Source of the DNA: Alphaproteobacteria bacterium
GTDB taxonomy: Bacteria > Pseudomonadota > Alphaproteobacteria > Rickettsiales > Rickettsiaceae
Direction of reading: 5' to 3'
NCBI GenBank assembly: GCA_030430995.1
Contig: JAUIKA010000070.1
Location: forward strand, 1 to 5,702
Length of the DNA: 5,702 nt
Positions 1 to 5,702 of this stretch are shown in pieces. The notes under the pieces are model-generated. The model saw nothing but the letters and a program-made list of their open reading frames with translations. It searched no databases and had not been told where the DNA came from. Each line of letters begins with the position of its first letter. The first letter of the stretch is position 1. Made by a program: the position numbers and the translations under genes.

Positions 1-1938
1 ATTATTTTTAATATCTTTATAAGATATTTTTTTGTTAAAGGATTGATATATAACAAGATTCTCTAAGATTCTTTGCGTATGCCCCCTTGTGCCTGGGAAT
101 GTTATCATTTCTAGCCAATTTATTACAGACTCAATATTTTTACATTTTCTTGGGTCTCCATACCATTGTACCCATTTATTAACTCTATTGCTACCAGCGT
201 TATAACTAGCTATAGCCATAGGTAAAGAGCCATTATAATATTTGAGCCATTCATATAAATGATAGCTGCCGAATTTAATATTATATAATGGGTCTGTGAT
301 TAGCTTATTTTTATCAAATTTTATATTCAGCGATTTAGCTATTTTGCTGCCAGTTGCTGGTATTATTTGCATTAAGCCAGCATCATCTGCATTTGGGTCA
401 TATGCTGACACATTAAAAGATGATTCTTGTCTGATAACGCTATAAACTAAGCTTTCTGGAACATATATATTTTTTAAGTCATATGGTCTTGGAAAGGATA
501 ATTCCGGTATAATAACACCTTTAGCAGCAGCGGCTTTGGCAATTTCAACAATTACTCCATAGTCTTTTGTATACATAGATATGTATTTCAATATACCAGA
601 TATAACATTAGGGTTTTTTTGCCTAGCAATAGCATGGTTAGCAAATAATATCGCTAATTGTGGGTAATTATTATCTAAAAAGATCTTAGCTGTTTTTATT
701 AGATATAAAGATTCTGCAGCAGAAATATCTGGGCTTGCTAAATCATTATCTAAAGAAAAATCTTGCTTCAATTCTACAAGCGCTATTTGCCCATAAAAAG
801 TACATGGTTTCTTTGCTGCTTTTTGAAAAAAGTTTTTTGCGCTTTCTGCATTACCCATCGCTTTATAGGCTCTTGCTATCCAATAATCTGCTTTAGAGAT
901 TAATACTGCCCTTCCTGCAATGGAGCGCATATAGTTAAAATGCTGCAAAGCTAATTTGGGATTCCTTTTATATTTTAAAGCTATATAGCCTGCAAGCCAC
1001 TGGGATTCAAAAACTAAATTCGCTTCAGCGAGTTTAGATGATTTAGCAATAATTCTATAAGCTAAGTAGTGTTGATTATGTTTTAAAAGCTCCCTTGTAT
1101 AAATTATTCTATATTTAGCCCATATGCTATACTCACTAGAGTCTTTCTCTGTTAGCGCCATTAGCTCAGCTAAATAGTTGCTATGTTCTGCCTTTCCATG
1201 CCCTATTACTTGCGCTAGAAGATTCCTAGAGTCAAGCTGCTGTGTTTTAGAAAGTGTTTTGAATTTTTTTATAGCATCAGATTTTTCTGTCAATGCTAGC
1301 ATGCGTATTTGCATGCTGCGCTTTTTTTCTTTAGCAATTTTTGTTATTAATATTTCAGCTTGTTCTTTATCAAAATCTTTATCTATAAGTATTCTATCTA
1401 ATCTTTTAAAGTGGTCTATAGGTGTTAGATATTTATGGTGTAAATATTTTTTGAAACCATTTTCATCAAAAGCACCTCTATGCCAACATTTCCTTATTAT
1501 TTCATGTTTTATTTCTTCATCTGCAAATTCTGACGCTAGGTCAGCATAATGTGCGTATCCTTCAGGGGAGATAGTAGAAGAATTCAAGAACCAATCAAAT
1601 GCAAATTTTTCATTAGATTTTAGTAAAAGGGATTCTCTGCTTCTTTTTAAAGACCGTATCTGAGTCCAATTCGGGTTTTGTTCTATAAAATTTTGAACTT
1701 CTGCAAATGTATTTCCGCAGTACTCTCTGTCTATAAGTTTTTGAGATAGGACAAGCTTATGTAATACAGGGTTATCTTTAGATTCTAGTAGAGCTATATC
1801 CCATTGCTTCTTCCTCATTAAATTAAATATATTTAACTCAATGCCTCTTGTTTCTATATTGTTATTAGTATTTTCTGCGTAAATATTTCCAAAGAAACAA
1901 CATAATAAAATTTTAATAATGAAAAATTTTTGTTTCAT
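1..1938 (-). CDS. slt: Soluble lytic murein transglycosylase (Slt70-like), C-terminus cut by window edge
   Basis: This periplasmic enzyme would cleave the MurNAc-GlcNAc bond of peptidoglycan and form 1,6-anhydromuropeptides. The frame is open for 646 codons from the ATG at 1938 to the window edge, with no stop seen. E. coli Slt70 is of similar length, so only a short tail should be missing. Residues 1-21 look like a signal peptide: MKQK, a hydrophobic core (FFIIKILLCCFF), then a likely cut after IYA. Residues about 25-480 are a helical region fitting the U-shaped superhelix of Slt70, including YWIARAYKAMG (352-362) and PCTFYGQ (378-384). The SLT domain starts near 490: RQESSF has the catalytic Glu505, then GLMQIIPATG (521-530), SYNAG (578-582) and TRGHTQRILEN (617-627). 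The usual SPxGAxGLMQ stretch is changed to DPNADDAGLMQ. The next gene is divergent, 50 bases away. Family assignment is very secure; the symbol follows the Slt70 architecture. Confidence 0.95.
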   Translation of the reverse strand, partial: MKQKFFIIKILLCCFFGNIYAENTNNNIETRGIELNIFNLMRKKQWDIALLESKDNPVLHKLVLSQKLIDREYCGNTFAEVQNFIEQNPNWTQIRSLKRSRESLLLKSNEKFAFDWFLNSSTISPEGYAHYADLASEFADEEIKHEIIRKCWHRGAFDENGFKKYLHHKYLTPIDHFKRLDRILIDKDFDKEQAEILITKIAKEKKRSMQIRMLALTEKSDAIKKFKTLSKTQQLDSRNLLAQVIGHGKAEHSNYLAELMALTEKDSSEYSIWAKYRIIYTRELLKHNQHYLAYRIIAKSSKLAEANLVFESQWLAGYIALKYKRNPKLALQHFNYMRSIAGRAVLISKADYWIARAYKAMGNAESAKNFFQKAAKKPCTFYGQIALVELKQDFSLDNDLASPDISAAESLYLIKTAKIFLDNNYPQLAILFANHAIARQKNPNVISGILKYISMYTKDYGVIVEIAKAAAAKGVIIPELSFPRPYDLKNIYVPESLVYSVIRQESSFNVSAYDPNADDAGLMQIIPATGSKIAKSLNIKFDKNKLITDPLYNIKFGSYHLYEWLKYYNGSLPMAIASYNAGSNRVNKWVQWYGDPRKCKNIESVINWLEMITFPGTRGHTQRILENLVIYQSFNKKISYKDIKNN

Positions 1939-1962
1939 ATAAACAACTTACGATAATATAAT
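1934..1962 (+). promoter_or_regulatory. Candidate sigma-70 promoter for the permease operon
   Basis: TTCATA (1934-1939, 4 of 6 matches to TTGACA) lies 17 bases before a perfect TATAAT (1957-1962). Transcription would start near 1969, about 20 bases before the permease ATG. A second TATAAT sits at 1969-1974 but lacks a good -35 box. The region is extremely AT-rich, so chance matches are likely. The -35 box would overlap the slt start codon. This is a sequence match only. Confidence 0.4.
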
Positions 1963-1971
1963 ATATTATAT
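1956..1971. repeat. 16-base perfect AT palindrome in the divergent gap
   Basis: ATATAATATATTATAT is its own reverse complement. It holds a TATAAT on the plus strand (1957-1962) and a TATAAT on the minus strand (1970-1965), placed symmetrically between the divergent slt and permease genes. The minus-strand hexamer would serve slt with a leader of about 20 bases, but no good -35 box is visible for it. The palindrome could be a shared promoter core, an operator, or AT-rich coincidence. Confidence 0.45.
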
Positions 1972-1988
1972 AATAACTAGCTCATATA

Positions 1989-2621
1989 ATGGAAGAAATA
2001 CTACAAATATCTTTTTTTATAATGGAGGGTATAAAAATAACATTATTATATAGTATATGCGGAATTATTATAGGTATATGCTTTAGCCTTATACTTTCTT
2101 TTATAAATTACAGCAAAATTAAAGCATTGAGTAAGATATATGTATCTATCTTCAGGGGTACGCCTCTTTTAATACAGCTATATATAGCATATTATGTAGT
2201 GCCTCAGGCATTAGGAGTGCGCCCCAATATGTTTATTGCTGGTGGTTTAGCTTTTGGGCTCAATTCAGCTGCATATCTTTCTGAAATATTACGCTCTGGC
2301 ATAGAGTCTGTAGAAAACGGGCAGATTGAAGCGGCAAAGGCTATTGGAATATCAAAATTTTCAACTATAAAAGATATAGTATTACCGCAGGCTTTTAGAA
2401 ATATTTTTCCGTCACTAGTAAATGAGCTAATCAATTTAATTAAAGAATCTGCAATAATATCATTTTTAGGTGGGCAAGATATTATGAGGAATGCTCAATT
2501 AATTGCAGGGCAAAGATATGAATATATGACTCCAATGCTAATTGCTGCGAGTGTATATTACTTAATAATCAATATAATCTCTTTTATTGCAAGATATTTG
2601 GAAAGAATAATAAAAATATGA
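1989..2621 (+). CDS. glnP: Polar amino-acid ABC transporter permease (HisM/GlnP family)
   Basis: This is the inner-membrane permease subunit of an amino-acid importer that works with an ATPase and a periplasmic binding protein. At 210 residues it has the usual family length. Hydrophobic segments lie at about 8-39, 50-75, 80-100, 140-165 and 180-203. Two family signatures are clear: FRGTPLLIQLY (55-65) and the EAA loop that docks on the ATPase, NGQIEAAKAIG (110-120) followed by IVLPQAFRNIFPSLVNE (130-146). The family also covers His, Arg, Gln, Glu and cystine transporters, and substrate cannot be read from a permease, so glnP is a best guess based on similarity in style to Rickettsia GlnP. No ATPase or binding-protein gene lies in the window. 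The ATG at 1989 has no Shine-Dalgarno sequence; Met12 (2022) is a less likely alternative because it would shorten the first membrane segment. Its stop overlaps the yidD start by 4 bases. Confidence 0.9.
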   Translation: MEEILQISFFIMEGIKITLLYSICGIIIGICFSLILSFINYSKIKALSKIYVSIFRGTPLLIQLYIAYYVVPQALGVRPNMFIAGGLAFGLNSAAYLSEILRSGIESVENGQIEAAKAIGISKFSTIKDIVLPQAFRNIFPSLVNELINLIKESAIISFLGGQDIMRNAQLIAGQRYEYMTPMLIAASVYYLIINIISFIARYLERIIKI

Positions 2622-2830
2622 AACATATAGCTATTGCTTTTATTAAAATATATAGATATTTTATTTCACCTTTGTTGCCATCTTCATGCAAATTTCACCC
2701 GACATGCTCTGAATATGCATTGATATGCTTTAGAAATATGGGCGTTATTAGGGCATTGTATTTTACGATTATTCGCATTCTTAAATGTAACCCTTGGAGT
2801 AATGGTGGAATTGATATTCCAAAAAAATAA
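2618..2830 (+). CDS. yidD: YidD, membrane protein insertion efficiency factor
   Basis: YidD is a small membrane-associated protein that assists YidC-dependent insertion of inner-membrane proteins. The 70 residues match the family along the whole length: an amphipathic N-terminus with IKIYRYFISPLLPSSCKF (9-26), then HPTCSEYAL (27-35), a central helix, and a C-terminal CNPWSNGGID (57-66). The conserved cysteines are Cys24, Cys30 and Cys57. The ATG overlaps the TGA of the permease (ATGA), which suggests translational coupling; a weak GGAAAG lies 12 bases upstream, farther than usual. In many bacteria yidD sits between rnpA and yidC, but here it lies between a transporter gene and trmD. Family identity is very secure from the motif pattern. 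Confidence 0.95.
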   Translation: MKHIAIAFIKIYRYFISPLLPSSCKFHPTCSEYALICFRNMGVIRALYFTIIRILKCNPWSNGGIDIPKK

Positions 2831-2837
2831 GCTGAAT

Positions 2838-3530
2838 ATGAAATTTATAGTATTATCTATGTTCCCTGAAATGATTCCAGGGCCTTTGCAGCATTCCCTT
2901 GCAGGAAAGGCTATGGAGAAAGGGATGTGGTCTTTTGAAGTTGTAGATATAAAAAATTTTGGTTATGGTAAGCATAAATCTGTGGATTCTATTCCTTATG
3001 GTGGCGGTGCTGGTATGGTCATGAGGCCAGATACGCTTTCAGGGGCAATAGAATTCGCTAAAACCCAATATAATTCTGAAGAAATCATATATTTTTCCCC
3101 TAGGGGTAAACCGCTAACACAATCTATAGTAAATAATCACTCGCAGGTAACAAAAGCTATTATATTAATATGTGGCAGATTCGAAGGTATAGATCAGAGA
3201 GTTATAGATTATTACAACATAAAAGAAATTAGTATAGGGGATTATATCTTATCTGGTGGAGAGATAGCAGCAATAACATTTATGGATGCATGCATCAGGA
3301 GGATAGATGGAGTGATTAGCAATTCGGAGTCTCTTGAAGGAGAGTCATTTTCTGAATCCGAAACAGGCAAAGCTTTGCAGCATCCACTATATACAAGGCC
3401 GTATAACTGGAATAATATTAAAGTGCCAGAAGTTTTAAGATGTGGTAACCATAAAGAAATAGCATCTTGGAGGAAAGAGAGGGGCAAGGAAATAACAAGA
3501 GTGATGAGGCCAGACTTAATAAAAAAGTAG
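2838..3530 (+). CDS. trmD: tRNA (guanine-N1)-methyltransferase TrmD
   Basis: TrmD is a cytoplasmic SPOUT methyltransferase that uses S-adenosylmethionine to make m1G37 in tRNAs with G36G37, preventing +1 frameshifts. I chose the ATG at 2838 (MKFIVLSMFPEM, 230 residues), because TrmD proteins begin just before the xxSLFPEM strand; an in-frame ATG at 2802 would add 12 unconserved residues and overlap yidD. Motifs in order: VDSIPYGGGAGM (49-60), FSPRGKPLTQ (86-95), ICGRFEGIDQR (111-121) and EISIGDYILSGGE (130-142), which together form the trefoil-knot cofactor site, then YTRP (185-188) and VPEVLRCGNHKEI (197-209) in the C-terminal tRNA-binding domain. Arg154 is present. The position of the catalytic Asp169 appears to be Glu169 (GESF), and the loop up to YTRP is about 4 residues longer than in E. 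coli. No Shine-Dalgarno is seen. It starts 7 bases after yidD. The usual neighbours rimM and rplS are absent. Confidence 0.96.
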   Translation: MKFIVLSMFPEMIPGPLQHSLAGKAMEKGMWSFEVVDIKNFGYGKHKSVDSIPYGGGAGMVMRPDTLSGAIEFAKTQYNSEEIIYFSPRGKPLTQSIVNNHSQVTKAIILICGRFEGIDQRVIDYYNIKEISIGDYILSGGEIAAITFMDACIRRIDGVISNSESLEGESFSESETGKALQHPLYTRPYNWNNIKVPEVLRCGNHKEIASWRKERGKEITRVMRPDLIKK

Positions 3531-3599
3531 GTCATTATATAGCTTACAGCATCTTGTTTTTTCTTTATATATAAAGTAGTATTTACATAAAAAAAGCTG
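3531..3599 (+). promoter_or_regulatory. trmD-glyQ gap: weak promoter candidate and inverted repeats
   Basis: This is the largest non-coding stretch in the plus-strand series. TTGTTT (3554-3559) lies 17 bases before TAGTAT (3577-3582), a partial sigma-70 match that could give glyQ-glyS its own start. Between them, CTTTATATATAAAG (3563-3576) is a perfect 14-base palindrome without a T-run directly after it, so it does not look like a normal terminator. AGCATC (3548-3553) pairs with GATGCT (3599-3604), which overlaps the glyQ start codon. None of these is strong in such AT-rich DNA. No glycine riboswitch or T-box is recognisable in so short a leader. Confidence 0.3.
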
Positions 3600-4439
3600 A
3601 TGCTTAGTTTCCAAGACATAATATTAAAACTGCAACATTATTGGTCTGAAAAGGGGTGTATATTACTACAGCCATATGATATGCAAATGGGCGCGGGTAC
3701 GTTTCACCCTGCAACGGTTATATATGCTCTGAGCAATAACCCCTGGAATGTTGCCTATGTGCAGCCTTCTAGAAGGCCAACCGATAGTAGGTTTGGCATT
3801 CATCCTAATAGACTTAGTAGATACTATCAATTTCAAGTTATTTTAAAACCTAGCCCAGAGAATTCACAGGAGTTATTTTTAGAAAGCTTAGAAGCCATTG
3901 GGCTAAGCAAAAAAGAAAATGATATAAGATTTGTAGAGGATGACTGGAAATCACCCACCTTAGGTGCATCTGGCCTTGGTTGGGAGGTATGGTGCAATGG
4001 TATGGAAATTGCGCAATTTACATATATGCAGCAAATAGCAGGCATACCGATAAGGCCTGTTCCAGTAGAATTTACATATGGCCTTGAAAGAATAGCTATG
4101 TATGTGCAAGGGAAAGATAAATTTGCAGATATATTATGGAATAAAGAATGTAAATATTCAGAGATAGATTTTCCTTTAGAAAAACAAGCATCTGAATTTC
4201 AGTTAAATAAAGCTGATACATCTATATTATTATTGGAATTTCAGCAAGCAGAGAAACAGGCAGTAGAGTTAGTGGAAGAAGATTTGCCACTAGTAGCATA
4301 TGAATTTTGTATAAAAGCTAGCCATATATTTAACCTTTTGGATGCCAGAGGTGTTATAAGCGTTACTGAAAGAGAGGGATATATAGCTAGAGTAAGAAAC
4401 ATAACAAGATTATGCTGCCAAAAATGGATAACAACATGA
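3600..4439 (+). CDS. glyQ: Glycyl-tRNA synthetase alpha subunit
   Basis: GlyQ is the catalytic class II subunit of the two-subunit bacterial glycyl-tRNA synthetase; it activates glycine with ATP and, with GlyS, charges tRNA-Gly. The 279 residues align throughout with the family: FQDIILKLQHYW (4-15), GAGTFHP (31-37), YVQPSRRPTDSRFG (53-66), motif 2 region RYYQFQVILKPSP (74-86), IRFVEDDW (109-116), LGWEVWCNGMEIAQFTY (126-142), motif 3 YGLERIAMYVQG (160-171) and LLDARGVISVTER (246-258). The C-terminus stops about 20 residues sooner than in E. coli, after the last helix, which is within normal variation. Start: the ATG at 3600 fits the family N-terminus; the bases before it (AAAAAAAGCTG) offer no Shine-Dalgarno sequence. 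It overlaps glyS by 4 bases, as expected for subunits made in equal amounts. Confidence 0.98.
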   Translation: MLSFQDIILKLQHYWSEKGCILLQPYDMQMGAGTFHPATVIYALSNNPWNVAYVQPSRRPTDSRFGIHPNRLSRYYQFQVILKPSPENSQELFLESLEAIGLSKKENDIRFVEDDWKSPTLGASGLGWEVWCNGMEIAQFTYMQQIAGIPIRPVPVEFTYGLERIAMYVQGKDKFADILWNKECKYSEIDFPLEKQASEFQLNKADTSILLLEFQQAEKQAVELVEEDLPLVAYEFCIKASHIFNLLDARGVISVTEREGYIARVRNITRLCCQKWITT

Positions 4440-5702
4440 TGAATAGAGATTTAATATTAGAATTATATAGTGAAGAGATTCCTGCTTTAATGCAGGTAAA
4501 AGCAGAAAAACATTATAGGATAGAAATAGAGAAGCAACTAAGGGCCCTAAATATATCTTTCAAAGAATGCTCAGTATACACAGGCCCATGCAGGGTGACA
4601 TTTTATGTGAATGGAATAGCCCCTCTGGTGCATAAGCCAGCAAAAGAGATAAAAGGCCCTAAGATTGGTAGTCCTATAAAGCAAATAGAAGGGTTTTGTA
4701 AGAAAAATAACATCTCAGCAGAGGGCTTAACAGAGAAGGGAGAATATTATGTATATATACAAGCAGAAGAAGAAATAGACTCCGAAATTTTGTTGAAGAG
4801 AGTTATGCCAGAGATAATCTCTAGCTATACATGGCCTAAATCAATGCATTGGGCAAGTTATGAAAACCTCTCATGGGTTAGGCCTTTGAAGAATATATTA
4901 TGTATATATTCGGGGGAAATATTAGATTTTAATTTCCATCATCTAAAAACAAATAATTATACCTTCGGGCATAAATTTATATCTGACTGTAAGAAGCTTA
5001 GTATTACCTCTTGGTATGATTATATACAGCAGTTGAAAGATAATATGGTAATAGTGCTTCAGCAGGAGAGAGAAGCAATAATTACAAAGGGCATAGAAAG
5101 GCATAATATAAAGATAGATAAAAAGCTACTTACAGAAGTGGTAGGGCTTGTAGAATATCCGCATGTTTGCAAGGGTAAAATATCAGAAGAATTTGTGGAT
5201 TTACCGAAAGAAGTATTAGAAACTGCTATGAAAAGCCACCAGAAATACTTCATGTCTGATGATAAACAATATTTTGCATTTGTAGCTAATTCCCCTGAAA
5301 ATTCACAGCATATAACATATGGAAATGAAAAAGTTCTTCAAGCAAGGTTGAGTGATGCTATGTATTTTTATAAAACAGATATGGGCAGGGGTACTGACTA
5401 TTATCATGAAAAGCTAGGCAATATAATATTCCATAATAAATTAGGCTCAGTGCTGGATAAAACAAAAAGGGTATCTAAGCTTGCAGCTCTGCTAAACATG
5501 CCAAAAGAGGTGATAGAGGCTGCGCATATTTATAAAAATGACCTTGCAAGTTATATGGTAGATGAATTTCCAGAGCTGCAGGGTATAATGGGTGGATATT
5601 ATTATAAAAAGAAAGGAGAGGGGATATCAAATCTTATAACAACTCAGTATCATAGCGGGCTTCTTGCCCTTGTAGATAAGTTAGATAGTTTAACAGGTCT
5701 AT
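4436..5702 (+). CDS. glyS: Glycyl-tRNA synthetase beta subunit, 3' end beyond the window
   Basis: GlyS is the tRNA-binding subunit that pairs with GlyQ. The window shows 422 codons plus one base; full-length GlyS is usually about 690 residues, so roughly the last 40% lies outside, including the anticodon-binding domain. Two adjacent in-frame ATGs (4436 and 4439) overlap the glyQ TGA, and either could be the start; I count from 4436. Family landmarks: ELYSEEIPA near the N-terminus (typical form EIGTEELP), MKSHQKYF (265-272), GNEKVLQARLSDA (296-308), KLGSVLDKTKRV and EFPELQGIMGGYY (377-389), then LALVDKLDSL (410-419) in the HD-like region. Two loops are short: the one after QKYF by about 4-5 residues, and the segment between QY (404-405) and LALVDK, where about 13 residues including the usual PRxAGDxLP are missing. 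The frame stays open, so this is not a frameshift. Confidence 0.96.
   Translation, partial: MMNRDLILELYSEEIPALMQVKAEKHYRIEIEKQLRALNISFKECSVYTGPCRVTFYVNGIAPLVHKPAKEIKGPKIGSPIKQIEGFCKKNNISAEGLTEKGEYYVYIQAEEEIDSEILLKRVMPEIISSYTWPKSMHWASYENLSWVRPLKNILCIYSGEILDFNFHHLKTNNYTFGHKFISDCKKLSITSWYDYIQQLKDNMVIVLQQEREAIITKGIERHNIKIDKKLLTEVVGLVEYPHVCKGKISEEFVDLPKEVLETAMKSHQKYFMSDDKQYFAFVANSPENSQHITYGNEKVLQARLSDAMYFYKTDMGRGTDYYHEKLGNIIFHNKLGSVLDKTKRVSKLAALLNMPKEVIEAAHIYKNDLASYMVDEFPELQGIMGGYYYKKKGEGISNLITTQYHSGLLALVDKLDSLTGL

Noticed and set aside
1178..1549. Open frame of 123 codons on the plus strand inside slt
   Set aside because: It lies antisense to a clearly conserved part of slt, has a Ser/Phe/Cys-rich translation with no recognisable motif, and is a shadow of the real gene.
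1..1938. slt as a broken gene
   Set aside because: The frame has no internal stop and all SLT motifs are in order; the missing stop codon is only due to the window edge.
2204..2434. Minus-strand open frame over the permease
   Set aside because: The permease frame carries the RGTP and EAA motifs, so the antisense frame is coincidental. The same holds for the minus-strand frames at 3833-4045 (over glyQ) and 5059-5253 (over glyS).
2802..2837. Upstream ATG at 2802 as the trmD start
   Set aside because: It adds 12 residues not found in TrmD proteins and overlaps the yidD end, whereas the ATG at 2838 gives the family N-terminus and matches the E. coli numbering at Arg154.
3563..3576. Palindrome after trmD as an intrinsic terminator
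   Set aside because: The stem is almost all A-T and is followed by GTAGTATTT (the first base being the stem's last G) rather than a T-run.
3242..3619. Open frame of 125 codons on the minus strand over trmD
   Set aside because: It is antisense to the conserved C-terminal half of TrmD, extends over the gap into glyQ, and has no family features.
1..5702. tRNA, rRNA, CRISPR, insertion sequence or defence system
   Set aside because: Nearly all bases are accounted for by six housekeeping-type genes, and I saw no cloverleaf, spaced direct repeats, transposase or terminal inverted repeats.

Overview
This is a 5.7 kb, AT-rich window from what looks like a reduced-genome Gram-negative bacterium, most likely an alphaproteobacterium of the Rickettsiales type. 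The evidence is low GC by eye, heavy use of ATA (Ile) and AGA/AGG (Arg) codons, a periplasmic Slt-type transglycosylase, the two-subunit bacterial glycyl-tRNA synthetase, and weak Shine-Dalgarno sequences. The lineage is an inference and no marker here proves it. TAA, TAG and TGA all act as normal stops.

Layout. Positions 1938 down to 1 (minus strand) are a nearly complete soluble lytic transglycosylase (slt) whose C-terminus runs off the left edge. A 50-base divergent gap (1939-1988) holds a perfect AT palindrome with -10-like hexamers on both strands. A compact plus-strand series follows: a polar amino-acid ABC transporter permease (1989-2621), yidD (2618-2830, 4-base overlap), trmD (2838-3530), a 69-base gap, glyQ (3600-4439) and glyS (4436 to the right edge, 4-base overlap, incomplete). 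There is no gene-free stretch longer than 69 bases.

How the genes work together. glyQ and glyS encode the alpha and beta subunits of one enzyme, glycyl-tRNA synthetase. TrmD makes m1G37 in tRNA, so the right half is a translation block. YidD helps membrane-protein insertion, the permease imports an amino acid (probably glutamine or another polar one), and Slt remodels peptidoglycan. The grouping is mostly functionally mixed, and the usual partners (rpsP-rimM-trmD-rplS; rnpA-yidD-yidC; ABC ATPase and binding protein) are not next to these genes.

I found no RNA gene, mobile element, CRISPR array or convincing new system. The points worth checking are local: a 13-residue deletion in GlyS, a Glu at the TrmD catalytic Asp position with a longer neighbouring loop, an altered SLT motif, the divergent palindrome, and the rearranged gene order.
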